Of a stretch of 64,000 nt of DNA, positions 22,451 through 34,600 are shown in pieces. The position numbers and the translations under genes are program-made. The DNA comes from Steromphala cineraria (taxonomy: Eukaryota; Mollusca; Gastropoda; Trochida; Trochidae), in contig OU744721.1 of assembly GCA_916613615.1 (NCBI GenBank), positions 79,861,060 through 79,925,059 of the forward strand, read 5' to 3'. Every line of letters begins with the position of its first letter. Within the stretch, counting starts at the first letter, position 1. The notes under the pieces were generated by a model. The model saw nothing but the letters and a program-made list of their open reading frames with translations, had not been told where the DNA came from and did no database searches.

Positions 22451-23690
22451 ATATCTTTTGTTTGCAAGAATCTTCTTAACCAATCTCCAATCTCATTTAA
22501 AACAGTGACATTTCACCTCTCGAATATTCAACCAACCACAGAGCTCAATGAGGAAACATGCAATCATGCAACTATGTCATTGATTTGCTTGAATGTCAAA
22601 TGCCATCACCTTTGCTGAGAAGAATTCAGTTTGTAACACATATTTAAGTGTATTTTCAGATACAGTTTTTGAAATCTGTTAAAAGAACTTCAATTTGGGA
22701 TTATTTTAACTCTTGCACGTCATTTTTATAAGAAAAATAATTGAATTTCCTTTGAAAGGGTTGTTTTATCTGTTTATCCTTTAGCCTGCTGGAGTTTTGA
22801 TCAATGCGAACACCCAATGTCATCTGGATTAATTTCAGCAAAAGCGCTGTAATATCAACATAATTTATTATTACTGAATGAAGTGTAGAATCATTCTGTT
22901 ACATTTTTATTAGCAGTTGAGATTGGAGAGGTCTGTATTTATCTATCTTGAAGTCAAGTGTCACGGCTGATGGCACTTAGACGGCAGCATACGCTGCCCT
23001 CAGATGGCTGGGAGGTGCACTACATATCATGATATGCTGCCTGGAGCAAGGAGAAATTGAAGTACACAAATAAAACAAATAATATTGTCACATTTTATTA
23101 TTTATGTAACACAGCTAAAATTTGCCAATTTGACTTTGATCAGAAGATTCTTAATGATTATAAAGTTAATACATATATTCTGTAATTATCATAAGAGTAA
23201 AACTCATAAGAAACAAATTCAATGGTTACAATTTGATATGCAATTCAATATGCTTTCAGGTTAGATTTCCCCAAGCTAAAGTGAATTTGAATTGACAAGT
23301 TATTGGCATAGAACTTGAATATGATAAAAAGATATGTTATAAGATAGAAGTTATTAATAGTTAAGGTATTAAGAAAAGAGAGTTATTAAAAAAAATCATG
23401 CATTCAAATATTCAAGAAGAATAAAGTTTAAATATGTTGTGAAATTTGAAAGGGCTTGAAGATTAAAATCAATGTATTGGTTATGGAACATAATCAACCT
23501 TTGATCAGGGAAATCTAAACAAACATTGTTTAATCAACATTCATGTCAATTTCTCTTAAAATAAATGCTTGCAAATCATCTATATACATATTAGATAAGA
23601 TTATTTAAAATGACTTATGGATCCATCTTTCTTATCAAACATCATAATGCAAAGTAGACGTAAAGGCAATATGGCAAGGGAAGTATGTAT
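22451..23690. other. no gene seen
   Basis: AT-rich spacer. A short palindrome GGCAGCATACGCTGCC at 22984-22999 is the only structured piece noted. No coding block or RNA gene recognised. Confidence 0.45.
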
Positions 23691-23699
23691 ATATTTAGA

Positions 23700-23892
23700 C
23701 ATCTTCCTACGCAGAGCCTAAAAGGCCAGTTTCCAAACTGTCATTTTATGCCTTGCTGCATAGCCTTGAGTTTTCTGTGCTTGCTCTCTAGTCTGTAGGA
23801 GCACTATAGCAGCACAGAAAAATAAAGTCTCTGCAGCAAGGCATAAAATGACAGTTTGGAAACTGGCCTTTTAGGCTCTGCGTAGGAAGATG
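23700..23892. mobile_element. foldback MITE with 61-bp arms and 9-bp target duplication
   Basis: The first and last 61 bases are essentially perfect inverted repeats, beginning CATCTTCCTACGCAGAGCC. A further inner stem (TTCTGTGCTTGC against GCAGCACAGAA) brings almost the whole 193-bp element into one hairpin. It is flanked by identical 9-bp ATATTTAGA at 23691-23699 and 23893-23901. Long inverted repeats and a 9-bp duplication fit a Mutator-like (MULE) non-autonomous element. The arm identity implies recent insertion. Confidence 0.85.
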
Positions 23893-23901
23893 ATATTTAG
23901 A

Positions 23902-24769
23902 AAACCAAAGCAATTAAAAGATGAAATCATTCTGCAAACTTTTGCAGATAATTACATGTGTACATGATGATTTCTCCTTTTATTAGTTGGAATGTTACAT
24001 ACTTTGAAAAATCTGTTTACCCAGCATTTTCTGTAGACTTCAATACTTAACTCATACCTGAGAATTTCAAAGTGAAAATGCCTTCATTAAAAAGTTTCGT
24101 ATGGTTGAGGCGGTTGTGAATAAGCTTCTGCAAAGTATATCTTCCTTAACAAATTACACAACAATAAAATATTTCAAAGCCGAAGTGTAGAAGAGTAAAA
24201 TGTTAAATGCTTATTAAGAAGATGCAAAAAACATGCAAAATATTGGTATATAATGGGTTTTAGAACTACAAGTTTGTAAATAAGAAAATTCTAAGATGAT
24301 GTGACTAGATATATGGTTGTTTAGTTTTGCCTTCTATTATATGTATAGAGCATACACAAAATATATTATGAAATAATTATATCTTCAACAAATTCATACA
24401 AATATGTAAATGCAAATCTTACATTTGAAAAACAAACAGAAGGAACAATAAGAGAAATATATTTGGGGGATGAAAAGGTGGATTCATAATTGCACATAAA
24501 TATCAACAACTGTATGTGTAGGATGAACAATGAAAAAATTATGTTAACACTTATCACCTATATTATGATTTTTGGCTTTAGATTGTTGATAATTGTAGAG
24601 AATTATGCACATATGTTCAAATGCAATGAACAAACAAGAAACCCATCAGAGCTATAAGTGTAAGCATGATAGAGGAGAGAGCATGACAAAACACTGATAA
24701 TTAGACCATTCGACATATTTTATCCAGGCTATAGCTGTTATACTGGCAGTCAATTGATAAAAAATATTA
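23902..24769. other. no gene seen
   Basis: AT-rich spacer without recognisable coding, RNA or repeat features. Confidence 0.45.
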
Positions 24770-25047
24770 GGGATGTCACGATAAAGGTCCCTTGCGATAC
24801 AATATGTATCACGATACTAAGGTAACGATACAATACATATCCCAATACACTAAATGCGACATTATAACAGTGAGATACAAATTCACGGCATTCAAAAAAA
24901 AAAATAAGCCAATTTCTTCATGAAAAAGTCAATTAATGCTTTATTAAAGCTATCTTAACAAGGATCAGCTCAAGATTTCTTGTTTGATATGGCTATTCAG
25001 ACTGTACCACGATGATGCATCGATGCATCAGTGTATCGTAACATCCC
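24770..25047. mobile_element. MITE with GGGATGTCACGATA termini
   Basis: GGGATGTCACGATA (24770-24783) and TATCGTAACATCCC (25034-25047) are inverted termini with one mismatch, flanked by TA on each side within a palindromic ATATTA/TAATAT context. Internally ACGATAC/GTATCG motifs and a GATGCATCGATGCATC palindrome recur. The class is uncertain: TA flanks suggest Tc1/mariner, while similar ends occur in hAT MITEs. Confidence 0.65.
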
Positions 25048-25654
25048 TAATATATATGTTTTGGCCGTTTTGTTGAAAAGAAATAAAATTATAAAAAAAA
25101 TATATGTTTTGGCCATTTCTAGTAATGCAGGAGTTATCAACCCTCAGATATTGGTGATATTCCTGCAAACTGTATCTGACTACACTTCTCATTTATTTAT
25201 CAATACAAACCAATATGATGCTGTATTAAAGAAACTTCAATGAACTGAGTATTTAAGCACATGAATAGCATCATAGGTATTTCAATAAACATTTAATTCT
25301 CTTAAATCATTTTTAAAACAGTTTAAAAGTTTTGTTTTTATAATCGTAACTCGACAGAAATCTTATTTACGAAACAAGATTCCATGAAGAGATTTCACAT
25401 CTACTGGGTATCATAATTTACCAAAACAAGATGAATAAGTTTTTCAGAAGGACAGTGTGATAAAAAAACACTTCTGAATGAAGTGATCATAAAGTTAACT
25501 TTGTAATGCATCATAAGGAAAGTGGAAACATGGAATGAAAGCTTTGGTTCAATACAAATATCAAGTCTTGAATGCAAAACACCCCTATTTTCAATGTGTG
25601 AATCTTGCTCCCTGATCTAAAATGACATAAAACGTAGAAGACCAATTCATTATA
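25048..25654. other. no gene seen; probable MBOAT7 3' UTR and spacer
   Basis: Lies directly downstream of the MBOAT7 stop on the minus strand and probably includes its 3' UTR. A minus-strand AATAAA occurs near 25193. Not otherwise structured. Confidence 0.35.
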
Positions 25655-28600
25655 TTATGACTCTTTCTCCTCTTGTTTCACTTTAGGTTTATAAACATGT
25701 CCAATAACCAAGAATATCAGCACAACAATATGGCCGAGGAAGTATATAGAGTACCAGTAGTTGAGAGTGGAACTCAATCTAAGCAGCAGAAATCCCATAC
25801 ACATGTAGTCGAACCCTCGCATCTTGAAGAACCAGTTGCCCCAGTCGAAGAGCTTCTGTTGTTGCGGCGTCGCGTGCTTGCGGAAAGCGTTGTTCATTGC
25901 GGTCTCGGCCATGAGTATGGGCGGAACGGTGAGGAAGCTGAGGTAGTAGCCAGGGTGGATGCCGTGCCAGAACGCACTCACCGCCATCGTGATCGACACT
26001 CTGCAACATCAGTCGATAAGTTGTATGAACAATCAGATAGCTGGACATCACAAAAGTAGAGCAGGTCTGACACTGGGGGTTTCGCCTTCCCCTGTTCTGC
26101 CTTCTACAAAACCTTAGTTAATTGGGCATTATCTAAGAATATGTAACAAGAGAGAATTTAAGAAGTCTTGCCATTGAACTGATAAGACTGAAAAAGGCTT
26201 TTGGTTATTTCGCTTTATACCTCTCCCCTTTCATGTCCTTCCTCTATGAGCTAAAAATAGTATGGTGAGCACTAATCAATAACATGCAGGCAGTGGGATA
26301 TCAATAATTTGTTTTACTGTTCTCAGACAAATTTAATTAACATGCACCTGTCAAATTAATCAGCCAGTAAAAAACTTCAACATTGAATATTCATCAGCCT
26401 TTTCCCCCAAGGGAGTAACAAAGCATGTTCATTTATTTATAGGCAGTTACTTCATGGAAATAAATATTTTAGAACTTCTCTATGTTTCAAAAAGGAAAGT
26501 TTTATCTGAAAACTGAAAGGAAAGTTTATGGTTTATGAAAGTTTGTAGGGATACTGACATTATTAATTCTACTGCAATATGCTATCTTCTTACTTGTTTT
26601 TAAGTTCTCAATTCAATGTTCCCTGTTTTTCAAAGACTAAGAAGAATGTTGCTAGAAATGTACCAAGATAGGTATAGTTGGAAAAATTCAGAAATATTAC
26701 TAGGAGTCAGCAAATATAACTGTTTATTTAAATAACAGCCGAGACATTTGACAAACAATTGGATGAATGTAGCAGAATCAACTAGCAATCATTTACAAAT
26801 TTCATGATATAATTACAATTTATATGTATGTCTGTATTTCGATAATTTGGGTTAAAGTGAAAACTTGGCTAAGGGAAACTTGAGTGACACTGCACTAGTG
26901 AACATATGACACAGATAATCTGTACACTGACCAGTAGGCCTAATACTTAGAAAGGTTTGAGAGTGATACTGCACTACAGGGATTGGGAAAGACATCTTTG
27001 AGAATGGGCCATTATCAAGGTTATTGGTAATTTTCTGAACTCTAAACGGGCCCTTGTTCATTATGTCCATAGTATTTTCCTCCAATGTGCAAATGGCCCA
27101 TGGCCCCTGCCTTTCCCAATCACTGGTACTAGTGAACATACAATACGTATGACACAGATAATCTGTACACTGACCTGTATGCCCTGAGATTGCGAGGTAC
27201 ACGGCGGTGGATGAAGCTAGCTAGCCAGTACTGTACGGTCATGTTCCAGCTACGCAGACCCTCCTTGGTGGTGGGGGCGAGTTCGCACCCCCAGATGTCC
27301 AGGTTGTGCACGGTCTGGAAGTCGTACTCCAGCGCTGACTTACCCTCCCCTCGTCTGGACAATGTAAAGTTGCAATAGAATAATATAATGTGGTTATAGA
27401 ATTTCTTGGGCACAAATTAGTCTGTTATCAAGACCCTTAAGCAAAAAAAATTAAAGCAGCCTTCTAAAAGTCTAGATGCCTCAACTTTAATTGAAATAAA
27501 GTATTGTTCAGGGCTCCTTTCTATTTCTTTTTAAAAACCAAAATAATAGATTTTGTAAAGAACTATTTTTTCAGGGACTAAATGTTAGTCTAGGGCACAA
27601 ATGTGATATTCTAATTATTACTGAACTTGCAAAATTTAAATCCATCGTCTGTGCATTTTGAATGCTAAGTCATAATCAAAATGTGACATCAAAGCATTTG
27701 ATGATTTCGAATCTCCAATATGGTTGTTTTTGTAGGTGATAATTTTAGATTAATTGAAAATGAAATGCTAGTTCGCATCCCCAGATGTCCAGATTGTGCA
27801 CGGTCTGGAAGTCACTCTGGAAGTACTCCAGCGCTGACTTACCCTCCCCTCGTCTGGACAATGTAAAGTTGCAATAGAATAATATAATGTGGATATAGAA
27901 TTTCTTGGAAGAAATGTTACTTTCCGTTTATTACTGAAGTTGCAAAATTTAATTCCATCGTCAGTGCATTTTGAATGCTAGGTCGTAATCAAACTGTGAC
28001 TTCAAAGCATTTGATGCTTTTGAATCTTCTATATGGTTGTTCTTGAAGGTAATAATTTTAAATGAATAGAAAATTTATATCATGCTGCCTTTACCTGTTA
28101 CATATTCCTGCTAAAAATATTACCTCCATCATAACCCAAGAGAAATTGTTCTTTCAAAGCAGCTAAAAAGCGCTAAGAACAACCATGTAGATTATAACAT
28201 ACTGTTCTAGGTACCCATTTTAACAGTTAGGTGAACTGACAACAATACATTCAAATGGAAGCAATGAATCAAATTTACTGAAACCTTGTTGTTCGAAACA
28301 AAACAACTATAGCTACCGGTATTTGACAAATTTTTCAAACAAGGTATCAAAATATCACAAATCCACTTACATCAAATAAACCTTAAATAAATCTCTTGGA
28401 ATAAAGACAGTAATACTCACGCCTGGTCTAAAGCCTTAAGATCAGTAGGTCCCTGGCCACACTTTGCCTTAGCACTGACTGGGTACGCTCCGAGCCCGGC
28501 GGTGATGCACATACACTCGGACATGAGCCAGGCGATGTAGAGACGTGTGCGGAATATAGTGAACATGGGTACCATGTAGAACAGTCGGAACCAGAAGGGG

Positions 28601-31600
28601 TGCTCCGCAAACTCTTCTGTCTCTACATACTGAACACGGGAGAATTTCATTTCAGTTGTCAAAAATATTTTTTCATCTCACATTTACATTCCTGTTTTTT
28701 TTCTAATAAACTTGTATATCTTTACAGTGTTTTTATGATAAAGCAACTATCAGAAAGGATAATACACACCAGTATCAATCACTGGCTAATCAAATCCTTC
28801 CTGCATATTGCCAAAATTTGTGATTTAGGCTGAACTCGAATTGGTGATATCTAGCAACATATAAGACATTTCTGACTTGATATTGTTTAAGTTCTTGCCC
28901 ATCCTTTTGACTTTTGTGAAATTTTATGTGAATGTACTGTTTGCAGAACTGTGACATGTGCAAATTGGGCATTTTCTTGTGAGATTGACTTTTGACATTC
29001 AAGGTAATGCAATCAATAAACATTTTTCATTGAGCATAACAATAATTAACAAAAGTGTTCATAGTTAAAATAAAGCATTTATGTTATGTATACCATGCTT
29101 ATGTCATAACCTTGCTGTGACATTGAGCTTTGACAGATTGTAACCAAAACCTCTTCAAAACGTTTTACTTCTCAAAAGTTGATAAATACTAGTACTAAGT
29201 TAGAGCTTCATGACACAAAACATTTTCAAGTTATCATGTTTACAAGGAATTTTTTGTTTGCATATGTTGTTTTCACCTGAATGTTGAAGTAGTGAGAGAA
29301 GGCTACGAAGCAGGCGAGAGTGACAGGGACCGGACGGATCTTCCTCCAGAACGGCTTCTCACTGTCGATGTTCTCCATGTTGCCCTCCTCCAGCCAGTCC
29401 TTGTAGGTGCGGTAATTGTAGTACGGACCTGGTCATCAGACATTCCCTTCTTATTTATGTATTTGTAATATAACAATTGTTTAAAGAACCCAATGTACCA
29501 AATTTGGATTAAAAAGGTTACTATTACACTTTATCATCCTCAGTACATGTACATTTTGGAAATTGGATTGTGCTTAACCTTTTCACCCTATGAAACCAGG
29601 AACAAAAAGGCTCTTTGGCTAATTTTGAACTTTATGAGATGAAAGGGTGAAGCACCTGCAGCCGAAGTGCAGCACCTGTATTGAGTGTAACTAATACAGT
29701 ATTCATCAGTCCCAGAGAGTCAAGTAACGAAGCAATAGAGAGATAGAGAGAGAGATAGAGAGAAAGAGAATTTCTCTCTCTTCCAGTAAAGAAGCCATAA
29801 CAATAACCCTCAGGATTCAAACTCTAGTCTTTCTGTGACAGGTGGACACTCTACCAACTGAGCAAAATCCCCTATATCAAAGTGGGGTCATTTATGGCTT
29901 GATGCCCTTTTCTCTTGTTTCCTTCGTAGCACTGATACTTTGGAATTAACTGAGTTTTTTACTGTCTTCGAAACACTAGAACACTTGCTAAAGCATACAC
30001 TGGTTGTAATTTTAACAATATACATATTGCACTTTTGATCAGTCTGATTAAAATCAAACTTCTTCTAAGTACATTTTTTAAAATATGTATTCTGGATATA
30101 AATAAACTTGTTATATATCAGGGGTTTCCTCAGAGCAGGTTCAATCTTAATCAGAGGGCACTTTTTGTATGGACTTTTGTAAACCAATAAAGTCACAAGG
30201 CTAACTTTTCTAAGATATTCTTAGATATCTGTTACTTTCTTTAATTTTTGTTTCACAATATCTCAACCCCTAACAGAAGGATTCATTACCAATATACGAT
30301 ATGCACTTAGCAAATAGAACACTTTAAAATGGATACGAGGTCATCAATTGAAATCTTATTATGATAAGAACCTTTTACATTTGCACCTTTTCAACTACTA
30401 AATAACCCTTGATAGCTAAAGACCAGGTAAGGCAGAGAGATGAGCTATCACCCAACAATTATTACAACATATTGAGTATCATGGATAATTTTATTTTTAT
30501 TTTAATGATTTTGTGCTTAATCAGCTGGTTAATTGATAGATATATCATTTATCTAATCTTCAGTGATGCTTGAAAAACGGTATAAGGTTCTATAACGAAA
30601 TGTCGCTACTGTCAAATAAAGAAGTTGTGCATCCATTGAGTTCCTCTTGTCTTGCTTAATCTACATACATTACTTTTTCCAGTTGACTGTACGTACATCC
30701 CTACATATTTGTCCAGTTCATCATGTGGGAGGCACATATTCAGTGTTCAGGATGCAGATGGTAATGTAGATAGGATTTCCTTCCTTGTACGTCATTAATA
30801 TTGGAAGATTATCCATAATACACTGTGATAACAGTTTCCTGTTCAGATTGAAGACAATTTAAAAAGAATTTGCTATCATAAGTACTTTTTTCAGTATGGT
30901 CAACCGTTTGTATAAAACTAGATGCAATTAGATAGGAAAAGTGCAAAAGTAGAGATTTCTTAAACAGTTTCAAATAGGCATGTCATGATACAGATCCCTC
31001 AAGATATACCGGTAAATGATAATAAATGACCTTCCATCTTATGCTTTTTAGCTCACCTTTACAAAGTAAATGTGAGCTTATGTCATGGCGCTTCGTCCGT
31101 CGTCCGTCCGTCTGTCCGTCCGTCCGTCTGTCCGTCCGTAAACTTTCACGAAAAAGACTACTCCTTCTAAACGAATACAGATATCATTTTGAAATTGTAG
31201 TATGTTATACCCATGGTGATTCCTCACAGAAAGGTAGACGTTTCAGTTTTGAGCATCCAAGATGGCCGCCATGACAGCCATATTGAATTTTCAATTAGAT
31301 TTCATGAAAAAGACTACACCTTCTAAACGAATACAGATATCATTTTGAAATTGTAGTATGTTATACCCATGGTGATTCCTCACAGAAAGGTAGACGTTTC
31401 AGTTTTGAGCATCCAAGATGGCCGCCATGACAGCCATATTGAATTTTCAATTAGATTTCATGAAAAAGACTACACCTTCTAAACGAATACAGATATCATT
31501 TTGAAATTGTATTATGTTATACCCATGGTGATTCCTCACAGAAAGGTAGACGTTTCAGTTTTGAGAATCCAAGATGGCCGCCATGACAGCCATATTGAAT

Positions 31601-34600
31601 TTTCAATTAGATTTCATGAAAAAGACTACTCCTTCTAAACGAATCCAGATATCATTCTGAAATTGTAGTATGTTATACCTATGGTGATTCCGCACAGAAA
31701 GGTAGACGTTTAAGTTTTGAGAATCCAATATGGCCGCCATGGCAGCCATATTGAATTTTCAATTAGATTTCATGACGAAGACTATTTCTTCTAAACCAAT
31801 CTAGATATCATTTTTATATTGTAATATGTTATACCTATAGTGATTCCGCACAGAAAGGTAGACGTTTCAGTTTTGAGAATCCAAGATGGCCGCAATAGCA
31901 GCCATATTGACTTTTCAGCTGCAGATGACACATCATTATTATTAAATTTTAAGCTTTCATCAAGTGATCACTGGCACCATATAAATTCTCTAATTTGAAC
32001 TTACTAATCATAATATTATCTTAAATATGGAATATTTAAGATTGTTGTGCAAGTTGTTCTATATTTTTAAGTGTTTCTAAAAAAACATTAAGATGAAAGA
32101 CAAACATAATTGATTAATTTGTTTAAAATCTTTATGGCAACTAGCTGCAAAAACCAAATCACATTAAACATGTTAAATTTTAAACAATGGTATCTCCCTT
32201 ATATTCCTTTAAATACTACACATAAGGGGTCAACCAGAGTTCAGATATTCCACTATCCACTAATACACATCCCAAGGCAGGCTGCTAGCATCACAGTGTC
32301 AGCTTCTAGTCTGTCAACTTGACCCAATTGATATGGCAGAGCATTATGCTATATGGCCATGGCCCATGTGTATGCAATAAAAGTTATGGACTTGTATTCT
32401 CATGACAGTGATATGTTCTTTCTAAGAATAACAACTTACACAAAACTTGTCTACAATAAGCCTTGTGTTTAGCAATCTACATGATAAGTTGATGTGGAAT
32501 AAATATGAAAAAAATCGAAAAGGGTTTAGTAAGAAAAGTAAGGAAATTTGATTTGTCATATCTCTCTGTTGATTTGACAATGCAAAAATGTTTACCATTA
32601 TAGTACTGTATGAGTGTTAAATAAATTGATACTTTAATGAAAGACATCTCATGGTCACTTGACATGTAAATATTATGTGAACAAAATAAACGTGTCTTAT
32701 GCATTGCTGTGTTTATGACTTTCCTCTCAATCAGTCATTCATTTTCCTTGAAAAATCTGTACTTTTGGGATTCTCAATATCCCATGCAGCATAACCATCA
32801 GTGAAATAATCTTGAAATCATATTAATGATTCACTACAAAACAAATGTAAGTGGCCACCATCCTGTAAGTAATGAATGACATTTAAATGGATACACCTAA
32901 ACCAATCAAGATATCATAATGAAATTAATACGGATGCCCACATAAAAGTAGCATTTTGAAGATTAAAAAGTACAAGATGGTCACCAATTCAGCCATAGAT
33001 ATACAAAAAAGTTATACAAAAACCTACTGCTTGTTAACTTATCATGATTATATCATTCGTGTATTAATGTTTGTTCAAGCTCTAGTCGTTTCCAAAAGAA
33101 GACTAGTATTTTAAAAGATAAAAAAATCATGATGGCAGCCATAATCAATTATATAAAAGATGGTTACATGTATAATTAAATAATTTTACCACATCATTCA
33201 TTTTAAGGTGAGCTTCTGTACCCTCGGTACTTTTATTTATTAAACGATTTTGTATAGCAAGAGTCATCAGAAGATGACATATCCCACCAGTTCCACATGA
33301 TCGTAAGATGTAAACCTTTGAAAGATAATTGTAAATTTCTCAAGCAAGGTTCATAATAGTATAAGCTAATATATATGAAACGAAACCTTTCATGAACAGA
33401 GTCCAAATAAGAGCCGTTTCCATGGAAATAATAAAAAATAAAATTTTCCGAAATGTGAAAATATCAAAAGGCACCACTTCAGTAGGTGGGCAATACACAT
33501 GTTAAGTTTCAGAAAGATATGTGGACCGTTTTTTGAGATCTGCTCCGGAAACGAAACCTTTCATGAACAGAGTCCAAATAAGAGCCGTTTCCATGGAAAT
33601 AATTAAAAAAACAAATTTTCAGAAATGTGAAAATATCAAAAGGCACCACTTCAGTAGGTGGGCAATACACATGTAAAGTTTCAGAAAGATCTGTGATCCG
33701 GTTTTTTTAGTTCTGCTCGGAAACGAAATGATTACGGACAGACGGACGGACGGACATACAGACGAACAGGGTGATGACTATATCCCACGGTATAACATAC
33801 CGGTGGGATAAAAAGAGCAAAAGCCAGTTTGATACCAAATCATTCACAAGTTTCGTAAAATAGTATTGAATGGAATATTTAAGTATTCTGTTTATCACTG
33901 TCCTGAAAAATGAAACAAACATGCCGACAATGTGCTGCAACTAACATTTCCGCGACATGGCAGCCATTGGCACCAGGCGCTTACATTTTTACATCACATC
34001 AACACATTACTGTGACATCATACTTGTTTATAAGTTGGACTAAACATGACCCGTGGGCAATATTGAAGAGTATGCCCTCCTCCCTATAGTACTCACTGAA
34101 ATAGAATAAAATGCTTTTTGTCGATCATTTTATTTATTTTGAAATAACTGGATATTTGTATTCTAAATATTCATTCACAATTATTTTTGTTTCAAACAGT
34201 TTTTTTTAAATCCGAAATATATGAATTTACAGGAGAGAAAAACGTGTCATTTTCACGCCTTGAAATTTTTTTAAAGTCGAAATGTAAGTTTCTGATGCAA
34301 GCTATAGTATACAAATGATCTGTAATCTCAGTACCGTCCTCCAAAATACATTGTTTAATGTATAATAATTTTATATCTTATGTCCTCTACTATTCCTATC
34401 ATATATGATTAAAAAAATGTAAAAAAAATTAGCTTTCTTTAAATTTAGTCATAAAAGCATGTTACAAACTATTCTTACGAGTTCATTCATAACATCTGTT
34501 GTCAATTGCAGAGTTGCTGTGGCATGGACATGTTTTATCGAACACTTATTGCAACAATACGCTATTACCTGTCATCATTCCGATATAGCAGTACGTGTAG

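Noticed and set aside
25673..26059. A 128-codon plus-strand frame opposite the last MBOAT7 exon
   Set aside because: The minus strand here encodes the conserved MBOAT7 C-terminus with catalytic His359; the plus frame is its antisense shadow.
29800..29872. A functional tRNA gene on the minus strand
   Set aside because: A- and B-box-like motifs are present, but the acceptor and anticodon stems do not pair well. A SINE or pseudo-tRNA is more likely.
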